Shown one piece after another: positions 36,853 to 46,297 of a stretch of 64,000 nucleotides of DNA; position 1 is the stretch's first letter; each line of letters starts with the position of its first letter. The DNA comes from Rhodobacter aestuarii (GTDB lineage: Bacteria > Pseudomonadota > Alphaproteobacteria > Rhodobacterales > Rhodobacteraceae). The notes under the pieces were generated by a model. That model was not told the DNA's origin and searched no databases. It saw only the letters and a list, made by a program, of their open reading frames with translations. Location of the stretch: positions 1-64,000 of the forward strand of contig NZ_FTOG01000007.1 in NCBI RefSeq assembly GCF_900156655.1. The letters are read 5' to 3'. The position numbers and the translations under genes were made by a program.

Positions 36853-37883
36853 AAACAAAGAACGGCCTGAGCTACCCGATTGAAACCCCGCCCGCTTTTG
36901 GTGACACGATCGAGGTCGCCGAAGGGGTCTTGTTGTTGCGCTTGCCGCTGCCGCTCGCGCTGGATCACGTCAATGCTTATGCGCTTGATGATGGCGATGG
37001 CTGGACGCTTGTCGATCCTGGGATGAATGCGAGCGCCTGCCTTGAGGCGCTAAGCCGCGCGCTGGATGGCCCGCTTTCCGGCAAGCCCGTTCGCCGGGTG
37101 ATCGTGACGCATTACCACCCCGATCATATTGGTCTTGCGGGCTGGTTGCAGGCGCGCGGGGCCGAGCTTTGGACCACCCGCACCAGTTGGTTGTTTGCCC
37201 GGATGCTTTGCCTTGATGAGCAAGCGCTGCCGGTGCCCGAGACCATAGATTTCTGGCGCGCAGCGGGCATGGACCCGGTGTTGCTTGAGTTTCGCGCGAC
37301 AGAGCGCCCCTTCAACTTTGCCGATTGCGTGCACCCTTTGCCGCTTGGGTTCCGCAATATGGCCGAGGGGGATGTGATCCGCGCGGCGGGCCGCAATTGG
37401 CGGGTGCGGATCGGGCAGGGCCATGCGCCCGATCATGCGACCCTGTGGAGCGAGGATGACGGGCTGATCTTGGGCGGCGATCAGCTTTTGCCCTCAATCT
37501 CGGCCAATCTGGGTGCCTATGCTTCCGAACCCTTGGCCGATCCGGTAGCGGATTGGATCGAAAGCTGCCGTGCCTTCCAGCCCCATGCGCGCGAAGATCA
37601 CTTGGTTTTGCCGGGCCACAAGTTGCCGTTCTACGGCCTGCCGCTCCGCCTGCGCCAAATGATCGACAATCACGAAGGTGCACTTGCGCGCTTGCGCACG
37701 CGTTTGGCGGAGCGTCCGCATACGGCGGTGGAGTGTTTCCCGGTGCTGTTCAAACGCGAGATCGGCATGTCCGAATATGGGCTCGCACTGGTGGAAGCCG
37801 TGGCGCATTTGAACCACCTCTATCTGCGCGGTGAAATTAAGCGCGAAATGCGCGAGGGTGTCTCTTACTGGAGCCCTGTCTAG
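36849..37883 (+). CDS. MBL-fold metallo-hydrolase
   Basis: A 344 aa metallo-beta-lactamase-fold hydrolase. The metal motif is THYHPDHIGLAG (H88, H90, D92, H93), with further ligands expected in GQGHAPDH and LGGDQLLP. A helical C-terminal domain (about 260-344) resembles that of LACTB2-like thioester hydrolases. It overlaps the acyl-CoA dehydrogenase gene (ATGA), which suggests it hydrolyses a CoA thioester of the same pathway; this is an inference. Confidence 0.85.
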   Translation: MKTKNGLSYPIETPPAFGDTIEVAEGVLLLRLPLPLALDHVNAYALDDGDGWTLVDPGMNASACLEALSRALDGPLSGKPVRRVIVTHYHPDHIGLAGWLQARGAELWTTRTSWLFARMLCLDEQALPVPETIDFWRAAGMDPVLLEFRATERPFNFADCVHPLPLGFRNMAEGDVIRAAGRNWRVRIGQGHAPDHATLWSEDDGLILGGDQLLPSISANLGAYASEPLADPVADWIESCRAFQPHAREDHLVLPGHKLPFYGLPLRLRQMIDNHEGALARLRTRLAERPHTAVECFPVLFKREIGMSEYGLALVEAVAHLNHLYLRGEIKREMREGVSYWSPV

Positions 37884-38037
37884 TTTCGCCGTGCCCCGGC
37901 GTTGCCCAGACGGAACACCTGCGCATTTTCTCGGTCCTTTCAGACGGGCGGCGGTTGTCTTTGCGCTGTCGTCCGTGTTTCACGCGAGCAAGGCATGGTC
38001 TGCGCATCATGCGATATTCTTGTGGGAGATTGGGCAG

Positions 38038-38664
38038 ATGCGCCGACTTTTCATCTGTATGACGGCCCCTGTGGCACTGGCCGCTTGTGGTGCGGAGCCG
38101 GTTTGGGCGCCGGATGAGGCGGTGCAAGCGGCGCATTATTCCACAGGCAAGCCGCCTTCGGTGACGCTTTTTACGGTGATTGGCACGACCACCGGCGCAG
38201 GCGGGCATTCGGCGCTGATGATCGACGGGTCCGAGCGCGTGATCTTTGATCCGGCCGGGACTTGGAAGCACCCGACTGTACCAGAGCGCAATGACGTCGA
38301 TTACGGCATCACCGATCAGATGTATAAATTCTACATCGACTATCATTCGCGTGAGACGTGGTTCGTGCGTGAACAAACTCTGCCTGTCTCGCCCGCGATT
38401 GCCGAGGCGCTGATTGACCGGGTGGAAGCCAACGGCGCCGTTGCGAAAATGATGTGCGCCAATGAAACCTCGGCCATTTTGCGCGATATTCCGGGCTTTG
38501 AAAGCATCCCGCAAACCACCTCGCCCGTGAAACTGTCAAAAGCCTTTGGTCAGTTGCCGGGTGTGGTGACCGATGATCATTATGACAATGATCCCGACGA
38601 CAATTCGGGCGTGCTGATGATTCAGGCCGAGCCGTTCATACACGGTACGAACCTGCCCTATTAA
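38038..38664 (+). CDS. Putative lipoprotein with a GHSAL motif
   Basis: A 208 aa protein with a lipoprotein signal (MRRLFICMTAPVALAAC, lipid on C17). The body begins with a beta-rich part containing GAGGHSALMIDGSERVIFDP (H57) and later has KMMCANETSAIL (C140). A His in a GHxxL strand followed by a Cys at a helix start is the order seen in circularly permuted papain-like (YiiX/LRAT/DUF4105) enzymes, so a hydrolase is possible. I could not name the family. The start follows GGGAG; a longer frame from 37831 overlaps the MBL gene. Confidence 0.75.
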   Translation: MRRLFICMTAPVALAACGAEPVWAPDEAVQAAHYSTGKPPSVTLFTVIGTTTGAGGHSALMIDGSERVIFDPAGTWKHPTVPERNDVDYGITDQMYKFYIDYHSRETWFVREQTLPVSPAIAEALIDRVEANGAVAKMMCANETSAILRDIPGFESIPQTTSPVKLSKAFGQLPGVVTDDHYDNDPDDNSGVLMIQAEPFIHGTNLPY

Positions 38665-38712
38665 GCGTTCCGCTTGGGGCAAAGCGCGCGGGCCAAGCGT
38701 TTGCGCGCCTTT

Positions 38713-39054
38713 TTAGCCGACCAGCCAGAGCGCCACGTATAGCGTGGCAAGCCCACCCAGAATCGCCGCAAATGTGTTGCGGGAGACAAGCCCCACTCCC
38801 ACTGTGGCAGCGGCGGCGGCAAGGCGTGCGGGGTCGGGCTGCCCTCCGGTGGCAGAGGGCCAAAGAACGAGCGGGGCGACCAGCCCCGGCAGCACCGCGA
38901 CGGCGGTGTAGCGCAGATAGCGTAGCGCCCATTCGGGCAGCGGTCGGTTGCCGATCAGCCCCAAGAATGAGTAACGCAAAAAGAAGGTGCCAACGCCAAG
39001 CGCGAGGATGATCACCCATGTGATCGGCGCGCCGTAATATTCTGCTGTGGTCAT
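38713..39054 (-). CDS. azlD: AzlD family small subunit of a branched-chain amino acid exporter
   Basis: A 113 aa membrane protein with about four hydrophobic segments, beginning MTTAEYYGAPITWVIILALG and containing FFLRYSFLGLIGNR and an AVLPGLVAPLVLWPS block, typical of AzlD. It works with AzlC in export of branched-chain amino acids or analogues. The start (39054) overlaps the azlC stop (ATGA). Confidence 0.88.
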   Translation of the reverse strand: MTTAEYYGAPITWVIILALGVGTFFLRYSFLGLIGNRPLPEWALRYLRYTAVAVLPGLVAPLVLWPSATGGQPDPARLAAAAATVGVGLVSRNTFAAILGGLATLYVALWLVG

Positions 39055-39785
39055 TGCAGCGCCCTCCGCTTGGTCAGCCAAAGCTCGGTTTGTGCGCCTG
39101 CGACCATTGCCAAAAGCGCCGCGATGATCAGCCCGGTGCCGGCGGGCAAAAAGGCCAGCACCAGCGCCATGATCACAGAGACTGCCGCCGCGACCAGATG
39201 CGGGATCGAGCGCAGCATCGGCGCGATCATCGCCAAAAACGTCACCGGAACGGCAAAATCGAGCGCAAAGGCGGGCGGGATCGCTTTGCCCAAGAGCGCC
39301 CCCACAAGGGTGGAGCTATACCAAAGCGGCACGATCGGCGTGCAGGCGCCGGTGTAATAGGTCAGTTTCGCGGCCAAGCTTTGCTTGGGGGCGCGGTTGT
39401 AATCCGCATCGGCCAGCGCAAAAGCCTGATCGACCATCGAATAGGCCACAAATGCGCGTTGCCAGGTCGATGCCGCGCCCAGATGCGGGGCCAGCGAGGC
39501 GGAATACATTGCCATCCGCAGGTTCACCGCAAGTGCTGCCAAAATCACCATCACCGTGCTGGCGTGATCATTCATCAACTGCACGGCGGTAAATTGCGAG
39601 GCGCCCGCGATCACCAGAACGGAAAAGCCCATTACCTCCAGCAGGTCAAAGCCCGCCTCGTTGCCAGCGACCCCAAACAACAGGCCAAAAGGCGCGATCA
39701 CCAAAATGAAGGGCAAAGCCTGCCGAAATCCGCGCCAATAGGCGACGGAGAGCGGTCCAGCAGGCGCGGAGGGCGTGTTGGTCAT
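39051..39785 (-). CDS. azlC: AzlC family large subunit of a branched-chain amino acid exporter
   Basis: A 244 aa inner-membrane protein with seven or so hydrophobic segments. PFILVIAPFGLLFGVAGNEAG, GASQFTAVQLM and AVNLRMAMYSASLAPHL are typical AzlC blocks. It forms a two-component exporter with AzlD, encoded directly after it with a four-base overlap. It is divergent from mobA. Confidence 0.9.
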   Translation of the reverse strand: MTNTPSAPAGPLSVAYWRGFRQALPFILVIAPFGLLFGVAGNEAGFDLLEVMGFSVLVIAGASQFTAVQLMNDHASTVMVILAALAVNLRMAMYSASLAPHLGAASTWQRAFVAYSMVDQAFALADADYNRAPKQSLAAKLTYYTGACTPIVPLWYSSTLVGALLGKAIPPAFALDFAVPVTFLAMIAPMLRSIPHLVAAAVSVIMALVLAFLPAGTGLIIAALLAMVAGAQTELWLTKRRALQ

Positions 39786-39871
39786 GGTGGGGCTTGCTCG
39801 TTGGAGTGCAATAGGCGAGTTCTAGGGGGCGAAGGCTGCGCCGCCAAGGGCGCGATTGTATCGGGGGCAAT

Positions 39872-40453
39872 ATGCGCATTGCAGGGCTGGTGCTGGCAGG
39901 TGGGTCTGGGCAACGTATGGGCGCGGAAAAGGCGCTCATTACGCTTGGGGGGCAAACGCTACTCTCCCATGTGGTGGCGCGGCTCGCGCCACAGGTCAAG
40001 GTGCTGGCTTTGTCGGCCAATGGCGATCCGGCGCGATTTGACGATTTGGGCTTGCCGGTCTTGGCCGACCCAGAATCCGAATTGGGCGCGGGGCCGATGG
40101 TGGGGGTGCGTGCCGGGTTGCGCTGGGCCGATGCCGAAGGCGCACAAGCCTTGGTCACCGTGGCGGTGGATACGCCCTTTTTGCCGACCAATCTTGCGGT
40201 GCGTTTGCTCGCCACAGGCGGGGCGGCATATGCAAAAAATGCAGGACGCGCGCATTACACGGCGGCGCTTTGGTTGACCGCAGACTTGGCCCGCTTTGAT
40301 CGGTTGTTTGAGACGGGGGAGCGGCGGATGCGTCCCTACCTTGAAGGCGCGCATGTGGTCGACTTTCCCGGCACGCCGGACCCATTCACCAATATCAATA
40401 CCCAAGCCGATCTGGCGCGGGCGGAAGCGGCGCTGGGCGGGGGCGCGGTGTGA
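39872..40453 (+). CDS. mobA: Molybdenum cofactor guanylyltransferase
   Basis: MobA (193 aa) attaches GMP to molybdopterin to form the bis-MGD cofactor of DMSO-reductase-type enzymes. The nucleotide-binding start LAGGSGQRMGAEKAL (about 8-22) and AVDTPFLP (about 98-105) are diagnostic; NINTQADL lies near the end. Its stop overlaps the following GNAT start (GTGA). Confidence 0.93.
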   Translation: MRIAGLVLAGGSGQRMGAEKALITLGGQTLLSHVVARLAPQVKVLALSANGDPARFDDLGLPVLADPESELGAGPMVGVRAGLRWADAEGAQALVTVAVDTPFLPTNLAVRLLATGGAAYAKNAGRAHYTAALWLTADLARFDRLFETGERRMRPYLEGAHVVDFPGTPDPFTNINTQADLARAEAALGGGAV

Positions 40454-41034
40454 AGATATTGCTGCGCCACGGGCTGGAGCCTGCGCAGCGTGCACAGGCG
40501 GCAGGGCTGTATTGGCGCGCTTTTGGTGGAAAACTGGGCCGGGTGATCGGGCCAGAGGCGAAGGCGCTGCGCTATATCGAGCGGGTGATTGACCCGGCGC
40601 ATGTGATCGCGGCAACCGATGAAGCGGGCCGGGTGCTCGGCGTGGTGGGCTTTCGCACCCCGCAAGGCTCTTTCGTGGCCGGAACGCGCGAGGATCTGGT
40701 CGCGGTCTATGGTCGCTTTGGGGCGCTATGGCGAGCCTTTGCTTTGGCAATCTTGGCACAAGACTTGCCCGATCAGACGGTGTCGATTGATGGGCTGGCT
40801 GTTGCCGAAGAGGCGCGCGGCCTTGGGCTCGGTGGCGCGCTGATGAAAACACTTTGCGAGCAAGCACAGGCACAGGGTTTTGGCAAAGTCCGGCTCAATG
40901 TGGTGGGCGAGAACCTGCGCGCGCGCGAACTTTATGACCGGCTCGGCTTTGCCGTGACCGGGCGGGTGGACCGCTGGATCACGGCCGCGCTTTACGGCTA
41001 TCGCACCGTGGTGGAGATGGAGCGGCAGGTGTGA
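40450..41034 (+). CDS. GNAT family N-acetyltransferase
   Basis: A 194 aa acetyltransferase. The acetyl-CoA loop EEARGLGLGGALM lies near residues 118-130 and ARELYDRLGFAVTGR near the end. The start is GTG at 40450, overlapping mobA by four bases. The link to mobA is positional only; the substrate is unknown. Confidence 0.82.
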   Translation: MKILLRHGLEPAQRAQAAGLYWRAFGGKLGRVIGPEAKALRYIERVIDPAHVIAATDEAGRVLGVVGFRTPQGSFVAGTREDLVAVYGRFGALWRAFALAILAQDLPDQTVSIDGLAVAEEARGLGLGGALMKTLCEQAQAQGFGKVRLNVVGENLRARELYDRLGFAVTGRVDRWITAALYGYRTVVEMERQV

Positions 41035-41044
41035 TCGGCGGAGC

Positions 41045-42079
41045 TTAGTCGAAAGTGCCGGTCACGCGACCCAGCAACATGAATGCCCGTGCGGTGCGGG
41101 TTTCGGCCAATTCCGCCACCTCCTGATCGGTGGCGTTTTGTTCAAACTCCACAAAGGTCCGGTCGAACTGGCGCAGGAAATGGTGCGCCGCATCGCGAAA
41201 GATCGTATCGGTGCGCATACGGCCCGCCGTCAGCGCCAGCGAGGACCGATCGCGCACACCGCCAAGCGCGGCGATTTCGCGGCCTCGCTCGCCTTGGGCA
41301 AAGCGGCGCCACAGCTCGGGCCGGGCGCGGTCGGGTTTCAGGTCATCCATATAGATGCCATCTTGCGCGAGCAGGTTCAGCACATCTTGGGCGGCACGCA
41401 ACAGCTTCGCCATGGTGCGGTTTTCAAGCGCGCGGCGCAGGGCCCGGAAGCCCTCTTTATCCTCGGCATTATCGGGGAATTGCATCGCACGGATGAAATC
41501 TGCCATCGACACCGGCGGGGCCAATTCTTCTGCCGGGGTGCCAAGCGCGAGCGTGGGCTGATCATCGACAGGGGCGGCGGGTTTGGGGGGCACCAGCGCG
41601 GCCTTGCGGTCGGCCGAGGGTTGCACCGCCCCATGGTCGCGACGCGACGAAAACGTGGCGAGCGCGGTTTCGGCCTGACGTGCGGCCATCGCCACCTCAT
41701 CAAGCTTTTTCTCAAGCGCTTGGCCCGCTCCGCTGCGCACTTGGTTTTGCGACACCCAAGCGGCCCGCATCGCTTCGACCGAGGCGCGCAGTGCCTGCGC
41801 TTCGGCGCGCATTTCACGCGCGGTGCGGGTGGTGATGGCCGCGACCCAGATCATCACAATGGGCAGCACAATGCCGACAAGCGTCAAAATCACCGAGGCC
41901 GCATCTAGGCCGGCCTCGGAGCTGCCGTGAGGAACAAACACCCAAAACGCCCCGACCATGCCAAGCCAGACCGCGCTCAGGCCAAGCGCAATCCATTCGG
42001 TGCGCGAGGTGCGCGCCGCGGGACTATCCGGCATCACGCCGGGGTCAGGATGCTTACGGTCCGGTCCGGGCTCGCCCAT
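41045..42079 (-). CDS. Hypothetical membrane protein with coiled coil
   Basis: A 344 aa protein I do not recognise. Two hydrophobic segments (about 28-50 and 61-84) form a membrane hairpin; residues about 85-145 are charged and Ala-rich, likely a coiled coil. After a Pro-rich linker, a soluble helical domain (about 185-344) contains MADFIRAMQFPDNAEDKEG and YMDDLKPDRARPELWRRF. AAGGTGGG precedes the start. It follows greA by 27 bases in the same direction, so the two may be co-transcribed. Confidence 0.75.
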   Translation of the reverse strand: MGEPGPDRKHPDPGVMPDSPAARTSRTEWIALGLSAVWLGMVGAFWVFVPHGSSEAGLDAASVILTLVGIVLPIVMIWVAAITTRTAREMRAEAQALRASVEAMRAAWVSQNQVRSGAGQALEKKLDEVAMAARQAETALATFSSRRDHGAVQPSADRKAALVPPKPAAPVDDQPTLALGTPAEELAPPVSMADFIRAMQFPDNAEDKEGFRALRRALENRTMAKLLRAAQDVLNLLAQDGIYMDDLKPDRARPELWRRFAQGERGREIAALGGVRDRSSLALTAGRMRTDTIFRDAAHHFLRQFDRTFVEFEQNATDQEVAELAETRTARAFMLLGRVTGTFD

Positions 42080-42106
42080 GACTGCCCACCTTCACCTTTC
42101 CTTCGG

Positions 42107-42577
42107 TCAGACGAACTTCACCGAGAGGATCTCGTAGCTGCGTTGACCGCCGGGCGTGCGCACATCGACGCTGTCACCCTCGTCTTTGCCAATAAGCGCG
42201 CGCGCAATCGGTGATTTGATGTTCAAGAGCCCGCGCTCCAGATCGGCTTCATGTTCGCCGACAATCTGATAGGTGCGCTCTTCATCGGTGTCTTCGTCCA
42301 CCAAAGTCACCGTGGCACCGAATTTGACCGAGCCAGAAAGTTTGGTCGGGTCGATCACCTCGGCGCGGCCAAGGATCGCTTCAAGCTCTTTGATCCGGCC
42401 CTCGACAAAGCTCTGCTTTTCACGCGCGGCGTGATATTCGGCGTTTTCCGACAGGTCGCCATGTTCGCGCGCTTCGGCAATCGCCTTAATCACAGAGGGG
42501 CGCTCGACCGTTTTCAACGTCTTGAGTTCTTCGTCGAGCACTGTGTACCCGGCGCGAGTCATCGGTATCTTTTCCAT
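42107..42577 (-). CDS. greA: Transcription elongation factor GreA
   Basis: GreA (156 aa) rescues backtracked RNA polymerase by stimulating RNA cleavage. The N-terminal coiled coil holds [17 protein letters not shown], including the acidic tip, and the C-terminal globular domain runs from about 80 to the end ([14 protein letters not shown]). The ATG at 42577 begins [11 protein letters not shown]; an upstream open extension is not conserved. It is divergent from ETF-QO with a 258-base gap that shows no other gene. Confidence 0.96.
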   Translation of the reverse strand: MEKIPMTRAGYTVLDEELKTLKTVERPSVIKAIAEAREHGDLSENAEYHAAREKQSFVEGRIKELEAILGRAEVIDPTKLSGSVKFGATVTLVDEDTDEERTYQIVGEHEADLERGLLNIKSPIARALIGKDEGDSVDVRTPGGQRSYEILSVKFV

Positions 42578-42835
42578 GGAGGCCCTTGACCTGTTGTGGC
42601 TTGCACTTGTTTTGCGCTTCACGAAGGTAAATCCGCCAAGCGGGTCCGGTGTCAAGGGCCGGGGGCGTTTTTCGGCGATAGGGCGCCGCTGGCGTGCACG
42701 CAAATTCCCGCCACTTGTTGCTGCATCTGCGAAAGAATCTTGCTTTGCGGTGCGGCGTTACAATTGCTTCAAACCGGTAGTTAAGCTACCACGTTGCGCG
42801 GAGCACGCGATTTTGAAGGCTGAAGGGAACTCGAG

Positions 42836-44482
42836 ATGTCCGAGATCGAACGCGAGTCGATGGAATACGATGTGGTGATCGTGGGGGCTGGGCCCTCCGG
42901 TCTGTCGGCGGCGATCCGTCTCAAGCAGATCGACCCGGATCTGAACGTTGTCGTGTTGGAAAAAGGCTCCGAAGTTGGCGCGCATATCCTTTCTGGTGCG
43001 GTGCTCGACCCCAGCGGTCTTGATGCGCTGATCCCGGATTGGAAATCCAAAGGTGCCCCGATCAAAACCCCGGTGAAGGAAGACAAGTTCTACCTTCTGA
43101 GCGGTGATGGGCACATGAATATCCCGCATTGGCCGATGCCCAAGCTGATGTCGAATCACGGCAACTACATTGTCTCGATGGCGAATGTCTGCCGCTGGCT
43201 CGCCGAACAGGCCGAGGAACTGGGCGTCGAAATTTTCCCGGGCATGTCGTGCTCGCAAATCGTGTGGGATGGCAACCGCGTCGCCGGTGTTGTGGCGGGC
43301 GAAATGGGCTTGGCCTCGGACGGCACCCCCGGCCCGAACTATGAACCGGGCATGGAGCTTTTGGGCAAATATGTCTTCTTGTCCGAAGGCGTGCGCGGCT
43401 CGCTCAGCAAAGAAGTGATCGCCAAGTTCAACCTGTCTGAGGGCAAATGCCCGCAGAAATTCGGGCTTGGCATGAAAGAAATCTGGGAAATCGACCCCAA
43501 GAAGCACAAAGAGGGTTCGGTGACCCACACGATGGGCTGGCCGCTTGACCATAATGCGGGCGGCGGGTCGTTCATCTACCACATTGAGAATAATCAGGTT
43601 TACATCGGCTTCGTGGTCCACCTGAACTACGAAAACCCCTATCTCTACCCCTATATGGAGTTCCAGCGCTTCAAACATCACCCGATGGTGGCGGAGCTTT
43701 TGGAAGGCGGCAAACGTGTGGCCTATGGCGCGCGCGCGATCTCCGAAGGTGGCTGGCAGTCGATCCCGAAACTGACCGCGCCGGGTGTGGTGCTTTTGGG
43801 CTGCTCGGCGGGGCTGGTGAACGTGCCGCGCATCAAGGGCAACCATAATGCCATGCTCTCGGGCATCGCTGCGGCCAATGCGGCGGCGGCGGCGATCAAG
43901 GCCGGGCGTGAGGGCGACGAGCTGACCGCCTATGAAGACGATCTGCGCTCTGGCCCGATTGCGAAAGACCTTAAACCCGTTCGCAACGTCAAACCGATCT
44001 GGTCGTGGTGGGGGATCTGGGCTTCGATGGCGCTCGGTGGTCTTGATATGTGGACCAACTCGCTCTTTGGCTTCTCGTTCTTTGGCACGCTCAAGCACAA
44101 AAAGACCGATGCGGCCCATACTGGCTTGGCCTCCAAATTCAAGCCGATCGACTATCCGAAACCCGATGGCAAATTGAGCTTTGATCGGCTGACCAACGTG
44201 AGCTTCTCTTTCACCAACCACGAAGAGAGCCAGCCGTGCCACCTGAAGCTGAAAGATCCGTCGGTGCCGATTTCGGTCAACTTGGCGAAATATGCCGAGC
44301 CGGCGCAGCGCTATTGCCCGGCAGGGGTCTATGAGGTGCTCGGCGAAGGTGCGGATGCGAAGTTCCAGATCAACTTCCAAAACTGCGTCCATTGCAAAAC
44401 CTGCGACATCAAAGACCCGTCGCAGAACATCACATGGACCACGCCGCAAGGTGGCGACGGCCCGAACTACCCGAATATGTAA
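42836..44482 (+). CDS. etfD: Electron transfer flavoprotein-ubiquinone oxidoreductase
   Basis: ETF-QO (548 aa) takes electrons from reduced ETF and reduces ubiquinone at the inner membrane. The FAD motif GAGPSG lies at residues 17-22, and a hydrophobic ubiquinone-binding region follows. The C-terminal [4Fe-4S] cluster is held by C494 (YCPAGVYE) and C517, C520, C523 (CVHCKTCD). All four cysteines are present. It completes the chain from the acyl-CoA dehydrogenases through EtfBA. A hairpin follows the gene. Confidence 0.97.
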   Translation: MSEIERESMEYDVVIVGAGPSGLSAAIRLKQIDPDLNVVVLEKGSEVGAHILSGAVLDPSGLDALIPDWKSKGAPIKTPVKEDKFYLLSGDGHMNIPHWPMPKLMSNHGNYIVSMANVCRWLAEQAEELGVEIFPGMSCSQIVWDGNRVAGVVAGEMGLASDGTPGPNYEPGMELLGKYVFLSEGVRGSLSKEVIAKFNLSEGKCPQKFGLGMKEIWEIDPKKHKEGSVTHTMGWPLDHNAGGGSFIYHIENNQVYIGFVVHLNYENPYLYPYMEFQRFKHHPMVAELLEGGKRVAYGARAISEGGWQSIPKLTAPGVVLLGCSAGLVNVPRIKGNHNAMLSGIAAANAAAAAIKAGREGDELTAYEDDLRSGPIAKDLKPVRNVKPIWSWWGIWASMALGGLDMWTNSLFGFSFFGTLKHKKTDAAHTGLASKFKPIDYPKPDGKLSFDRLTNVSFSFTNHEESQPCHLKLKDPSVPISVNLAKYAEPAQRYCPAGVYEVLGEGADAKFQINFQNCVHCKTCDIKDPSQNITWTTPQGGDGPNYPNM

Positions 44483-44506
44483 GACCTGCGTCACATCGAC
44501 GTGTTG

Positions 44507-44530
44507 CGGGGGGAGCCATGGCTCCCCCCG
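44507..44530 (+). terminator. Strong hairpin after ETF-QO
   Basis: CGGGGGGAGC (44507-44516) pairs with GCTCCCCCCG (44521-44530) around CATG. There is no long T-run (ATTGC follows), so it may be a Rho-assisted or mRNA-protecting end. Confidence 0.6.
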
Positions 44531-44590
44531 ATTGCATAGGGCGCCCTAGGTCGCTACCTTTCGGGCAACCTGACGACAAGGACCCTTTCC

Positions 44591-46297
44591 GTGCCCTTTG
44601 CCAAAACGCTTTCCCGTGCGCTTTATCTGCTTCCGACCCTTGCCTGCCTCGCGGCACTGCCAACCTTCGCGCGCGAAGATGGCGGCGCTTATCTGGCGGG
44701 GCGGGCGGCGCTGCTTGACAATGATTTCGCCCAAGCTGCGCCTTACTATGACCGCCTGCTTCTAACGCTGCCCGACGACCAGAAGGTGCAAGAGGGCGCA
44801 CTTTTCGCCCATGTGGCTTTGGGCGAGGTCGAAAAAGCCCGCGATATTTCCAAAGCCATCGCCTCCGGGGATGGGGCCCCGACGCAGGTCGCGGTGCTTG
44901 TGTTGCTTGCCGATGCGGCGATGTCAGATGATTTTGCGGCGGGCACGGCGCTGCTTGAAGGTGGGGCCGATGCGGGCCAGTTGGTCGGCGGCCTTTACAA
45001 AGCTTGGGCCTTGGTCGGCCAAGGGCAGATGTCGGAGGCGATGCAGGCCTTTGATGCAATCGCGAAGATCGACGGGCTGGAAGGCTTTGCCGGCTATCAT
45101 CGCGCGCTCGCCTTGGCGCTCGTGGGCGATTATGAAGGCGCGGAAGAGATTTTCTCAGGCGCACATGCCAATATCTACAACGGCACCCGCCGGGGCGTTT
45201 TGGCGCATGTCGAGATACTCTCGCAGTTGGAACGCAATGAAGATGCGATTGCGTTGCTTGATGCGAGCTTTGGTGCGCCGCTCGACGATATCCTGACCGA
45301 TATCCGCGACCGGCTTGAAGCGGGCGAAACATTGCCCTTCACGGCCATTGGTTCCGCGCGCGAAGGTGTGGCCGAGCTTTTTTATTCCGTCGCGCAAGCG
45401 TTGAACGCAGATTCGATCCCGGGTTTTGCGCTTTTACACGCGCGGCTCGCGCTGTGGCTTCGCCCCGATCATACCGATGCCGCATTGCTCACCGCTGCGA
45501 TCTTGGAGCAGGTGCAGCAATATGATCTGGCGATTTCGGCCTATGCGATGATCGGCACTGATAGCCCGGCTTTCCATGCTGCCGAAATGGGCCGGGCCGA
45601 GGCGATGGTGGAGGCTGGGCGCTCGGATGCGGCGATTGAGGTGCTGGAGCAGTTGACCCGCACCCATGCGGACCTGCCCGGCGTTTGGGTGGCGTTGGGC
45701 GATAACCTGCGCCGCGAGGATCGCTTCGCCGAGGCTGCGAAAGCTTATGACAAGGCGATTGAGCTTTCGGGCGAACCCAAGCGCAGCGAATGGGGGCTGT
45801 GGTACGCCCGCGCGATTGCGCAGGAACGCTCTGGCCAATGGGAGCAGGCAGAGGCGGGCTTCCGCAAGGCGCTGGAGTTGAACCCGGGCCAGCCCGCAGT
45901 GCTCAACTATCTTGGCTATTCCTATGTGGAAAAGCGCCAAAACTTGGATGAGGCGCTTGATATGATCCAGCGCGCTGTCGCTGGTCGCCCGGATGATGGC
46001 TATATCACCGACAGCCTTGGCTGGGCCTATTATCGGCTGGGTCGCTACACGGAAGCGGCAGAGCAGATGGAACGCGCGGTCGAGTTAATGCCGCAAGATG
46101 CGCTGCTGAATGACCATCTGGGCGATGTCTATTGGGCCGTTGGGCGCAAGCGCGAAGCCGAATTTCAATGGCGTCGTGCGCTGAATTTTGGCCCCGCACC
46201 TGACCTTGATCTCGACCGGGTGCGGCGGAAGCTGGAAGTCGGCCTGGACGTGGTTTTGAAAGAAGAAGGCGCAGCGCCGCTGCATTCTGACAAATGA
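44591..46297 (+). CDS. Tetratricopeptide repeat protein, exported
   Basis: A 568 aa protein with an N-terminal signal peptide (cut near LPTFA-RE, residue 27) and TPR-type helical repeats through most of its length. The clearest are in the C-terminal half ([47 protein letters not shown]). It is probably a periplasmic scaffold; partners are unknown. The start is GTG at 44591 after AAGGA. The stop overlaps the ispE start (ATGA), so the two genes are coupled without an obvious functional link. Confidence 0.85.
   Translation: MPFAKTLSRALYLLPTLACLAALPTFAREDGGAYLAGRAALLDNDFAQAAPYYDRLLLTLPDDQKVQEGALFAHVALGEVEKARDISKAIASGDGAPTQVAVLVLLADAAMSDDFAAGTALLEGGADAGQLVGGLYKAWALVGQGQMSEAMQAFDAIAKIDGLEGFAGYHRALALALVGDYEGAEEIFSGAHANIYNGTRRGVLAHVEILSQLERNEDAIALLDASFGAPLDDILTDIRDRLEAGETLPFTAIGSAREGVAELFYSVAQALNADSIPGFALLHARLALWLRPDHTDAALLTAAILEQVQQYDLAISAYAMIGTDSPAFHAAEMGRAEAMVEAGRSDAAIEVLEQLTRTHADLPGVWVALGDNLRREDRFAEAAKAYDKAIELSGEPKRSEWGLWYARAIAQERSGQWEQAEAGFRKALELNPGQPAVLNYLGYSYVEKRQNLDEALDMIQRAVAGRPDDGYITDSLGWAYYRLGRYTEAAEQMERAVELMPQDALLNDHLGDVYWAVGRKREAEFQWRRALNFGPAPDLDLDRVRRKLEVGLDVVLKEEGAAPLHSDK

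Noticed and set aside
39054-40277. A 407-codon open frame on the plus strand over azlC and mobA
   Set aside because: It covers azlC antisense and mobA out of frame; both of those have family motifs, this frame has none.
42758-44494. A 578-codon open frame on the minus strand opposite ETF-QO
   Set aside because: Mirror frame of a gene with all FAD and iron-sulfur motifs present.
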